Positions 1 through 6,803 of a DNA stretch of 64,000 nt are shown piece by piece. The stretch spans positions 372,001 through 436,000 of the forward strand of contig NZ_JAASQV010000002.1 in NCBI RefSeq assembly GCF_011761945.1. The letters run 5' to 3'. The stretch comes from Sphingomonas leidyi (GTDB lineage: Bacteria > Pseudomonadota > Alphaproteobacteria > Sphingomonadales > Sphingomonadaceae). Positions within the stretch are counted from its first letter, which is position 1, and the number at the start of each line of letters is the position of its first letter. The notes under the pieces were generated by a model. That model worked only from the letters and a program-made list of their open reading frames with translations. It did not search any database and was not told the DNA's origin. Both the position numbers and the translations under genes were made by a program.

Positions 1-288
1 CAGCTGCGTTCCCTTGTGCGGACATACCGGCGCGCCGGTGGTGCCGCACGCCATGCCCGTGCTGCGCACGGCATCGCGCTTGGCATCCGTCACTTCGCTG
101 CTGGGGAGCGGCAGGCGGTAGCGCTTGTCCGGATCGGCGGGCACCGTGACGGCCAGGTTGCGCGGCCGCGGCGCGGCGCGGGCGGGGATATTGGTGACGC
201 GCGTCACGCGCGCCCTGGCCTTGCGGCGATGCTGCGGCGGCTCGGCAGCGGGCAGGGCATTGGCGAGGGCGAAGGCGAGCAGCAGCAT
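1..288 (-). CDS. Small secreted protein with YRLP motif, 3' end outside the window
   Basis: The frame opens with ATG at 288 and runs off the left edge, so only the first 96 residues are visible. The first 15 residues (MLLLAFALANALPAA) are a short signal peptide or lipid-facing segment, followed by an Arg/Ala/Pro-rich stretch and a segment DPDKRYRLPLP. The next gene upstream on the same strand (359-712) carries a similar DKYRVPL segment after its own signal sequence, so the two look like diverged members of one family of small exported proteins that I associate with sphingomonads. Two cysteines occur near the visible end. The function is unknown. The start is supported by the signal peptide; no strong Shine-Dalgarno sequence is evident. 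Confidence 0.6.
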   Translation of the reverse strand, partial: MLLLAFALANALPAAEPPQHRRKARARVTRVTNIPARAAPRPRNLAVTVPADPDKRYRLPLPSSEVTDAKRDAVRSTGMACGTTGAPVCPHKGTQL

Positions 289-358
289 CCGGGTCTCCGA
301 AGGAAAGGCACCGCGCTCAACGCGCGGCGCGCCGCCGGTTTCCCTCGGCCGGCGTCCT

Positions 359-712
359 TCAGGGCGCCAGTTCGCGGCGCACGGTGCGCACGCCGCGCGC
401 GCTGACGCTCATCGTCACCCCGGCAAAGCCGCAGCGCACCAGGAACGCGCCCTCGCCGCATGGCGGGCGCCCGTCCGCTCCGTCGAACAGCCGGTTGAGC
501 CGCCCCTGGTCGGTATCGGGTCCGTTGTATGTCGTCGTCAGCGGGACCCGATATTTGTCCGCTTCCCGCCGCGAGCAGACCACGATCTCGCTCTCGTCGC
601 GCGCGCGCCGGCATGCGGGATTGGCCGACCAGCGCTGGCGGTGCGCCTCCATCACCTGGACCGGCGACGGGTCGTTATTCTGGGCAAGCAGAAGCAAGGC
701 GAGCATAAGCAT
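359..712 (-). CDS. Small exported protein with EIVVCSRR-ADKYRVP motif
   Basis: This 117-residue protein starts at a methionine beginning a hydrophobic signal sequence (MLMLALLLLAQ). The open frame reaches further upstream to 844, but that extension is less hydrophobic and would bury the signal. The mature part has CRRARDESEIVVCSRR followed by ADKYRVPL, a pattern I know from uncharacterised sphingomonad periplasmic proteins. Two further cysteines lie near the C-terminus (PPCGEG and VRCGF), which would allow two disulfides. It is followed downstream by another protein with a related YRLP motif (1-288). I cannot assign a function. Confidence 0.65.
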   Translation of the reverse strand: MLMLALLLLAQNNDPSPVQVMEAHRQRWSANPACRRARDESEIVVCSRREADKYRVPLTTTYNGPDTDQGRLNRLFDGADGRPPCGEGAFLVRCGFAGVTMSVSARGVRTVRRELAP

Positions 713-865
713 TTGCACATCCTCCGCCCCCGGGGATTCGTCCGGTAGCGTAATGATGTGACCGAATTGCGGATACCTTGCGCTGACAACGTTAGCGGAA
801 TCGACAAGCGCCACCACCCTGCCTAATCGCGCCTCCAAGTCCAATCACCGGGGTATCCCATTCCC

Positions 866-1834
866 ATGCAGCAGACCGCCAGCCACGCCCTCGATCGCGT
901 CCTCGTCCTCGAAATGGTGCGGGTGACCGAAGCGGCGGCGATCGCCGCCTCCACCCTGGTCGGCCGCGGCGACGAGAAGGCGGCCGACGCCGCTGCGGTC
1001 GAGGCGATGCGCGACGCGCTCAACAAGCTCTATCTCGACGGCACGGTGGTGATCGGCGAGGGCGAGCGCGACGAGGCGCCGATGCTCTATATCGGCGAGA
1101 AGGTGGGCGCGGCGCAGGGCAAGGGCCCGGCGATCGACATCGCGCTCGATCCGCTCGAGGGCACCACCATCTGCGCCAAGGCCGGCCCCAATGCGCTGGC
1201 GGTGCTCGCGGTGGCCGAGAAGGGCGGCCTGCTCAACGCGCCCGACGTCTATATGGACAAGATCGCGGTCGGCCCCGGCTATCCCGAGGGCGTTATCGAC
1301 CTGAACAAGTCGCCGACCGAGAATGTGCATGCGATCGCCGCCGCCAAGGGCGTGCAGCCGCACGAGATCATCGCCTGCGTGCTCGATCGCCCGCGCCACG
1401 AGAAGCTGATCGCGGAGCTGCGCGACGTCGGCTGCGGCGTGGTGCTGATCGGCGATGGCGACGTGGCCGGCGTGATCGCCACCACCGATCCCGAGACGAC
1501 GATCGACGTGTATATGGGCCAGGGCGGCGCCCCGGAGGGCGTGCTCGCCTGCGCGGCGCTGCGCTGCGTCGGCGGCCAGTTCAAGGGCCGGCTGATCTTC
1601 CGCAACGACGACGAGCGCCAGCGCGCGCGGAAATGGGGGATCGAGGATCTCGACAAGATCTACGACCTCACCGAGCTCGCCAAGGGCGACTGCATCTTCG
1701 CGGCGACGGGCGTGACCGACGGTTCGCTGCTCGAGGGCGTGAAACGCTTCGCCACCAAGATGACCACCGAGAGCGTGGTGATGCGCGCCCATTCGGGCAC
1801 GGTCCGCTGGGTGAAGGGCGAGCACCGGCTGTAA
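866..1834 (+). CDS. glpX: Class II fructose-1,6-bisphosphatase
   Basis: The 322-residue product has the length and motifs of GlpX. It hydrolyses fructose 1,6-bisphosphate to fructose 6-phosphate in gluconeogenesis, in the cytoplasm and metal-dependent. The diagnostic segments are GEGERDEAPMLYIGE near residues 64-78 and the lithium-sensitive phosphatase signature DPLEGTT near residue 97. The C-terminal part (VMRAHSGTVRWV) is also typical. The start follows a short leader with no unusual site. The gene stands alone, and a stem-loop follows the stop codon. In many alphaproteobacteria glpX sits next to a homoserine dehydrogenase gene; no such gene is seen here. Confidence 0.95.
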   Translation: MQQTASHALDRVLVLEMVRVTEAAAIAASTLVGRGDEKAADAAAVEAMRDALNKLYLDGTVVIGEGERDEAPMLYIGEKVGAAQGKGPAIDIALDPLEGTTICAKAGPNALAVLAVAEKGGLLNAPDVYMDKIAVGPGYPEGVIDLNKSPTENVHAIAAAKGVQPHEIIACVLDRPRHEKLIAELRDVGCGVVLIGDGDVAGVIATTDPETTIDVYMGQGGAPEGVLACAALRCVGGQFKGRLIFRNDDERQRARKWGIEDLDKIYDLTELAKGDCIFAATGVTDGSLLEGVKRFATKMTTESVVMRAHSGTVRWVKGEHRL

Positions 1835-1863
1835 TCCTCGTTCGCTTCGCAAGCGAGGATTTC
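1834..1863. terminator. Stem-loop between converging glpX and bufC-like gene
   Basis: ATCCTCG at 1834-1840 pairs with CGAGGAT at 1854-1860, and the loop contains a nested TCGCTT/AAGCGA pair. It lies directly between two converging stop codons, so it can serve either gene. There is no long T run, so intrinsic termination is likely but weak. Confidence 0.5.
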
Positions 1864-1869
1864 GAGAGT

Positions 1870-2628
1870 TCATCCCGGCGCCGCCAGCCCGTGCGCCGTC
1901 GCGAAGGGCAGCCAGAGCGAGATGCGCGCGTCGTCCGGCAGCGGCACCGCGCGCGCCGGATCGTCCGGAAGCACGGCCAGCCAGTCATATTGCCAGGGTT
2001 CGAGCGGCAGGCAGGCGATCCGATACTGCGCGCGGACGACCGCGAGCAGCATCGGCTCCGGACGCGGGGGGATCGGCTCGCCCGTGGCCAGCATCTCGCC
2101 GAAGTCGAAGGGCAGCGCCAGCAGCCGGGCGCTGTCCGGCCGATACCAGCGCCGAGTCGCGGCCAGCGCGAGCAACTCGGCCAGCACCGGATCCATGCCC
2201 GGCCAGGCCGGGGCGCCGCGCTCGATTCCACGGGCGCGATGGACTTCGGCCTTGGTCCGCTCGATGCGCGCCAATGCGGCGGGAATGGCGCCGACATCCT
2301 GCGCTCCGCCCGCCGGCCGCGACGCCTCGAGCCACGCCGGGAAGCCGGCGCCGAAATCGTAGAGCGTATAGCTGCGCGAGGGCCGCGCGGCGACATAGCC
2401 CTGGGCGAACAGGCCGAAGGCAGTCGGCCCGGCCAGCGCGGCGAGCAGGGGATATTCGCGCTCCAGGCACTCGATCAGCCGCTGGCGATAGCCGCGCGCA
2501 TAGATCTGGACCCGCTCCTCGGCAGTCAGCCGGTTATCGCCATGGACATGCGCGCGCGCGCCGCGATCCGAGGCGGCGAGGATCGCCTCCTGCATCCAGT
2601 CCTGCAGCGCGGCGAGCTCAGGCGGCAA
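1870..2628 (-). CDS. DUF2063 (HvfC/BufC-type) partner protein of the MNIO enzyme
   Basis: This 252-residue protein has the N-terminal domain called DUF2063 (LPPELAALQDWMQEAIL, then RVQIYARGYRQRLIECLEREYPLL), the usual partner of DUF692 enzymes. In the HvfB-HvfC and BufB-BufC pairs the partner helps bind and present the precursor peptide. I chose the TTG at 2628, which overlaps the stop of the DUF692 gene by 11 bases, because homology begins there; an upstream start would run far into the preceding gene in another frame. The overlap implies translational coupling. It is the last gene of a three-gene operon with the ferritin-like gene (3483-5795) and the DUF692 gene. The family call is confident; the role in precursor binding is transferred from relatives. 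Confidence 0.85.
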   Translation of the reverse strand: MPPELAALQDWMQEAILAASDRGARAHVHGDNRLTAEERVQIYARGYRQRLIECLEREYPLLAALAGPTAFGLFAQGYVAARPSRSYTLYDFGAGFPAWLEASRPAGGAQDVGAIPAALARIERTKAEVHRARGIERGAPAWPGMDPVLAELLALAATRRWYRPDSARLLALPFDFGEMLATGEPIPPRPEPMLLAVVRAQYRIACLPLEPWQYDWLAVLPDDPARAVPLPDDARISLWLPFATAHGLAAPG

Positions 2629-3475
2629 GCGACAGCCCCTCGCGCACCCGCCGCGCCTTGGCGAGCTCGGCGGCGACCACGTCGAATTCGGGGATGCCGG
2701 CATCCCATTCGACCATCGTGGCGACCGGCCCGCAGCGCTCCCAGACCCAGGCATAGAGCGGCCACACCGCATCGGGCACCGGCGCGTCGTGCGTGTCGAT
2801 CAGGTGCGTGCCATGGTCGCTCGGCCCGGCGAGATGGACCTGCACGACATGCGCCGCCGGGATCCCCTCGAGATAGGCGATCGGATCCTGCGCATGGTTG
2901 AAGCTCGATACATGGACGTTGTTGACGTCGAGCAGCAGCCCGCAGCCGGTCGCCTCGCACAATCGGGCGAGGAACTCCGCCTCGGGCATCTGGCTGGCGC
3001 GGAACTCGAGATAGGTGCTGGGATTCTCGACGATCAGCGGCCGGCCCAGGAAATCCTGCACCTGGTGAACCCGGTCCGCGACATGCGCCAGCGCCGCTTC
3101 GGTGAGCGGCATCGGCAGCAGATCGTGGCTGTTCACGCCCTGCACTCCGGTCCAGCACAGATGGTCCGAGATCCAGAGCGGCCGGAAGCGCTCGGCCAGC
3201 GCGCGCAGCTTGCCGAGATAGGCCATGTCGAGCGGCGCGGTGCTGCCGATCGAGAGCGACACGCCGTGGAGCACCACCGGCCGGTGCGCCGCGACATGCT
3301 CGAACACGCGCATGCCATAGCCGGCATTGTCGAGCAGATTCTCGGTGATCGCCTCGAACCAGTCGACGCCCCAGGATTCCGGGGGCGTCGACATCAGGTG
3401 CGGGAAATGCTCCTCGCGCAGACCCAGCCCGTCGCCGGGATTGGGCAGGCCGAGCCGGGGCAGCGTCATTGCCAT
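2618..3475 (-). CDS. DUF692 multinuclear non-heme iron oxidative enzyme (MNIO, BufB-like)
   Basis: The 285-residue product matches the DUF692/MNIO family, TIM-barrel enzymes with two or three iron ions that oxidise cysteines (or a C-terminal Asn) in peptides, as in MbnB, TglH, HvfB and BufB. Expected metal-ligand positions are present in order: the His of VVLHGVSLS, the His of SDHLCW, the Glu of IVENPS, the Asp/Asn of LLDVNNVHV, the His of VQVHLAG, the His/Asp of DTHDAP and the Glu of MVEWDAG. It starts 7 bases after the stop of the ferritin-like gene; GGAGAAGG precedes two possible ATGs (3475 and 3469). It overlaps the DUF2063 gene. No small bufferin (DUF2282) gene is nearby, so the substrate is probably the upstream Cys-rich protein. 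Confidence 0.92.
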   Translation of the reverse strand: MAMTLPRLGLPNPGDGLGLREEHFPHLMSTPPESWGVDWFEAITENLLDNAGYGMRVFEHVAAHRPVVLHGVSLSIGSTAPLDMAYLGKLRALAERFRPLWISDHLCWTGVQGVNSHDLLPMPLTEAALAHVADRVHQVQDFLGRPLIVENPSTYLEFRASQMPEAEFLARLCEATGCGLLLDVNNVHVSSFNHAQDPIAYLEGIPAAHVVQVHLAGPSDHGTHLIDTHDAPVPDAVWPLYAWVWERCGPVATMVEWDAGIPEFDVVAAELAKARRVREGLSLAA

Positions 3476-3482
3476 CCTTCTC

Positions 3483-5795
3483 CTAGGTCGACGGCGGATA
3501 GGCCAGGCGCAGATCGTTCGGCGCCTGCTGGACTAGGCCCGGCACCGGTTTGTCGGGATCGCCATTGACCTTGTAGGCGACGACCTTGGCAAAGGCCTGG
3601 AAGGCGATGTCCTCCACCTTGTCGCCTTCCTTGAAGTCGATCGTGGCGATCTTCTTCGAGGAAGGCGCGCCGCAGCCCGAGGGGGTAGGCGACGGCGAAG
3701 GCGACGGGGTGCCACACAGATTCTTGTCCGCCTTGGCCTGCGGGGCCCCGCAGCCCGAGGGCGACGGCGTCGGTTTGGGCGTGCCGCAGAGCACCGGCTT
3801 GGAGCTGCCGACCAGCGCCCAGACCTCCATCGTGCCCGCCTTGGGATAGAGCTGGAGCGCGGAGATCGGCACTGCGCAGCCGCCGAAGCCGCCGCAGATA
3901 TTGTCGCTCGGCGCAGTGTACATCGGGCCGCTCGGCGTGGGTGTGGGGGAAGGCGTGGGCGTGCCGCACAGCCCGCCATAGGCACGCATGGTCACCGCCG
4001 AGCAGCCGCCGCCCTTCACCGTGGTGGGCGTGCCGCAGCCGCCCCCCGCGACCGGGTTGGCCTTGGGTGCGTTCGAGGTCTTGGAGGCGGCGGCGCCGCA
4101 GCCGCTGCTCGCCCCGCCGCAGCTGCCGCCGCCGCTGGTGAGCTGGACGAAGCCGCAGCCGCCCTGGCCCTTGCACAGGTTCGAGCCGCGGCAGGTGTGA
4201 TAGATCGAAGTCTGGGCGCAGGCGTTGGTGCCCCATTTGCCCCCGACTTCCGCCACGTCGAGCCCCTGGCAGGCATGGTTGACGATGCGCGAATCCGGCT
4301 CGCCGACGCCGACCGAGAGGTCCGGCGTCCTCCCGAATACCGCCCAGGCGGTCGACATGCGGTCGCCCGATCCCGCCATCGACGGGAAGGGGAAGGACAC
4401 GGTGGCGCCGGCCGGGTTCCAATAGCTGTCGAGCACGGTGGTGACGCCCTTGATCGCACCGCACACCGCCTGGCTCATCTTCTGGAAGCTGGCCGCGCTG
4501 CCCGCGCCGTTCTTCAGGCTGTTGAGCGCATGGGCGATCTGCTCCGGCGTGGCCAGGCCGTAGGGATTGTCCTTCGGGTCATAGCCTTCGGTGGTCAGGT
4601 CCGCCGCGGTCCATTTGCCGATCCTGGGCGACTGGTCCCAGGTCTCGAGCCCGCCGCTGCCGCGAATGTCCTCGATCTGGCGGAAACGGGTGTAATGGTC
4701 GATGCCGTCATTGTCGGCGCGGGCCGCAGCGTCGGACGAGGGGATCAGCTTGCCGGTCTGCGAATAGCTCGGATAGTCCGAGGCGAGCGCGTCGCGGTCC
4801 GGGCAGTAATGCGGGCTGACCGCGCCCTGGACGAGCTTGGCGGCATCGTCCTTCAGCCGCTGGCCCTTGTCGTCATAGCGCGCGCCCAGCGTGGCGCCTT
4901 CGCCCTGGTCGGTGATCGCGTTCATCATGTTCAGCGCCTGGCGGAGCGCGATCTCGGGATCGGTGAGCGCGATCGTGGTCTCGAAGCCCATGAACTCGCG
5001 CATCGGGTGGCCGGGGAAGCTGAAATTGTTGAACAGGTCGTTCTGCTGGCCCGAGGCGTCCATCACATGGTCCCAGAGCCGCGACCCGTCCTCATAGGTG
5101 ATCAGCAGATAGTCGCGATAGCATTGGTACATATAGCCGATCGAGCCGAACATGATGTGCGCGTCGAGCTCCGCCACGGTCGTGTACTTGAACGGGACCT
5201 TGGGGAAATATCGGTCCTGGTTGCGGACGATGTCCTTCTCGGCCGTCTCCTGCGGCTGCTCGATGGCGAGGAACAGCTTGATTCGCTCCTCGTCGAGCGG
5301 GCCGACATTGACCTTCACGTCCTTGAACCGGTTGGTGTCGGTCAGGTCGACGACGCCGGGGATCCTGGTCAGCTTGGGGCCGTAGCAGGTCCAGCCATGA
5401 TCGCCGCTCTGCAGCGCGGTGGCGGTGAAGCTCGGCACGGCGCCGATCGACGTGGCGAGATTGGCCGCCATCTGGAGATGCAGCATCTCCTGGATGAACA
5501 CCGAGAAGACGATGTTGAACGCCTTCTTGTTGCCCCAGCCCTTCTTGCCGGGCTTGTGCTCGAAGGTCGCGCTCGTCTTGGCGCCCGGCCATTGCCGCCC
5601 CTTGTAGAAGCTGTTCCCCTGGCTCGTGATGGGGTGCATGCCAGTGATCGAATAGAGCGAGGTCATGTAGAGCGGGATGGTGAACAGCTCGACATTGACC
5701 GCCGCCTGCGCGATCCAGCGCACCACCAGCGTGTCGGTCTCCAGGAATTTGAGAGGGCGCGCCGACAGCTCGCCGGCCTTGTGCGTCAGATGCAT
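3483..5795 (-). CDS. Ferritin-like (VioB-type) domain protein with Cys/Pro-rich tail, candidate MNIO substrate
   Basis: This is a 770-residue protein. I start it at the ATG at 5795, which has GGGGGA just upstream, rather than 24 bases earlier. Residues about 15-300 resemble the ferritin-like domain found at the N-terminus of VioB/RebD: NVELFTIPLY near residue 35 and IQEMLHLQMAANL near 102-114, giving Glu and E-x-x-H metal ligands. No signal peptide is visible. After a linker region the tail (about 509-708) holds 16 cysteines. Ten are followed by Gly, in units such as LCGTP, GCGAP, GGCGTP and ICGG, separated by TPSPTPTPSG-like linkers. The last 60 residues are charged and Cys-free. The gene leads the operon with the DUF692 and DUF2063 genes. 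The domain call is fairly safe; that the tail is modified is inference. Confidence 0.75.
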   Translation of the reverse strand: MHLTHKAGELSARPLKFLETDTLVVRWIAQAAVNVELFTIPLYMTSLYSITGMHPITSQGNSFYKGRQWPGAKTSATFEHKPGKKGWGNKKAFNIVFSVFIQEMLHLQMAANLATSIGAVPSFTATALQSGDHGWTCYGPKLTRIPGVVDLTDTNRFKDVKVNVGPLDEERIKLFLAIEQPQETAEKDIVRNQDRYFPKVPFKYTTVAELDAHIMFGSIGYMYQCYRDYLLITYEDGSRLWDHVMDASGQQNDLFNNFSFPGHPMREFMGFETTIALTDPEIALRQALNMMNAITDQGEGATLGARYDDKGQRLKDDAAKLVQGAVSPHYCPDRDALASDYPSYSQTGKLIPSSDAAARADNDGIDHYTRFRQIEDIRGSGGLETWDQSPRIGKWTAADLTTEGYDPKDNPYGLATPEQIAHALNSLKNGAGSAASFQKMSQAVCGAIKGVTTVLDSYWNPAGATVSFPFPSMAGSGDRMSTAWAVFGRTPDLSVGVGEPDSRIVNHACQGLDVAEVGGKWGTNACAQTSIYHTCRGSNLCKGQGGCGFVQLTSGGGSCGGASSGCGAAASKTSNAPKANPVAGGGCGTPTTVKGGGCSAVTMRAYGGLCGTPTPSPTPTPSGPMYTAPSDNICGGFGGCAVPISALQLYPKAGTMEVWALVGSSKPVLCGTPKPTPSPSGCGAPQAKADKNLCGTPSPSPSPTPSGCGAPSSKKIATIDFKEGDKVEDIAFQAFAKVVAYKVNGDPDKPVPGLVQQAPNDLRLAYPPST

Positions 5796-6005
5796 GGCAA
5801 TTTCCCCCAAGCTTCGCACATATCTGCGATGACATTGGGTTCCACCAACGCAATTGGGACGTCAATCGACGAAAGAACCAATATAGTTGCATGCGATATT
5901 TGTCGTGGCTGACAGTCAATTTACGCTTTTCTTGAACCACCTCCTCACCCTTGCCTCGCGCCGTGCCGCCGCTATTCCGCTGGACGGTCACAAGGGGGGC
6001 AGGAC
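5796..6005. promoter_or_regulatory. AT-rich divergent promoter region
   Basis: This 210-base gap separates the minus-strand MNIO operon from the plus-strand CPBP gene. Bases about 5821-5940 are much more AT-rich than the surroundings. On the minus strand there are TTGACT (5914-5919) and TTGACG (5860-5865) hexamers and a TATATT (5880-5885), but I cannot pair them into one convincing promoter. A strong GGGGGGCAGGAC precedes the CPBP start at 6006. Confidence 0.45.
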
Positions 6006-6749
6006 ATGCATGCGCTCGTTGCGCCGGCGCTGTTGATCGCATCGCTGGCCGCGCTCGCCCGGTTCCAGCGCAGCGACGTCCGCAGCTTCCGGCGTTTCCG
6101 CGCGATCGAGGACACGCAGCGGCGCCAGCGCACCTTCCTGCGCTGGGCCCGCAACGCCTGCGCCATGTATCTGGGCGTGCCGCTGCTCGGGCTGGCGCTG
6201 CTCGGGCGGGTGGAGGCGCTGTGGCGCTTCCCCGGCGAGTTCGCCCCGCTGACCCCGGCAATGCCCGACTTTCGCATCGACAGCCCGCTGGTCCTCGGGC
6301 TCATGGTCGGGGCATTGCTCGGCGGGGGAGCGTTGGGCGCGCTGCTGCAGCGCAGGCGGCGCGAACCCGTCAAGCCCGTGCCCGGGCTGGACATCACCGC
6401 GATGCTGCCGCGCAACCGGGCCGAGTTGCTCCGCGTCGCGCCGCTGACCATCAATGCCGGGATCAGCGAGGAGATATTCTTCCGCCTCTATTTGCCGCTC
6501 CTGATCGTCCTGAGCGGCGGCGCCCCGGCATTCGCCTTCATCGCCTCGACGCTGATCTTCGGACTGCTCCACCGCTATCAGGGGTGGCTGGGCATGGCGG
6601 TGACGGGGCTGCTCGCCGCATTCTTCGCCGCGCTCTATCTGGGCACCGGCGGACTGGCGGCGCCGATCTTCGTGCACTTGCTGATCGACTTCAACGCGCT
6701 GGTTCTGCGCCCCGCCATCGCCCTCCGGTTTCGCCGCAGCGCCGATTGA
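6006..6749 (+). CDS. CPBP family intramembrane glutamic endopeptidase
   Basis: The 247-residue protein has several hydrophobic segments and the CPBP (Abi/CAAX protease) motifs: SEEIFFRLYLP near residues 155-165, FGLLHRYQG near 186-194 and FVHLLIDFNAL near 220-230. These give the Glu-Glu, His and His/Asp positions of the family's catalytic site. Relatives cleave prenylated proteins, mature or protect against bacteriocins, or have unknown substrates. The start follows a GGGGGG Shine-Dalgarno run. It is divergent from the ferritin-like/DUF692 operon and shares its promoter region, so a role in that system is possible but only suggested by position. The next gene downstream, a secreted hydrolase, starts 54 bases later. 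Confidence 0.85.
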   Translation: MHALVAPALLIASLAALARFQRSDVRSFRRFRAIEDTQRRQRTFLRWARNACAMYLGVPLLGLALLGRVEALWRFPGEFAPLTPAMPDFRIDSPLVLGLMVGALLGGGALGALLQRRRREPVKPVPGLDITAMLPRNRAELLRVAPLTINAGISEEIFFRLYLPLLIVLSGGAPAFAFIASTLIFGLLHRYQGWLGMAVTGLLAAFFAALYLGTGGLAAPIFVHLLIDFNALVLRPAIALRFRRSAD

Positions 6750-6803
6750 CACCGGCAACACACCGGTTACGCCCTCTCAATTCCGGTTCCGATGGAGGTG
6801 TGC

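Noticed and set aside
3483..5795. Ferritin-like protein as a violacein or rebeccamycin pigment enzyme (VioB/RebD)
   Set aside because: Only the N-terminal ferritin-like domain is similar; the large catalytic C-terminal part and partner pigment genes are absent.
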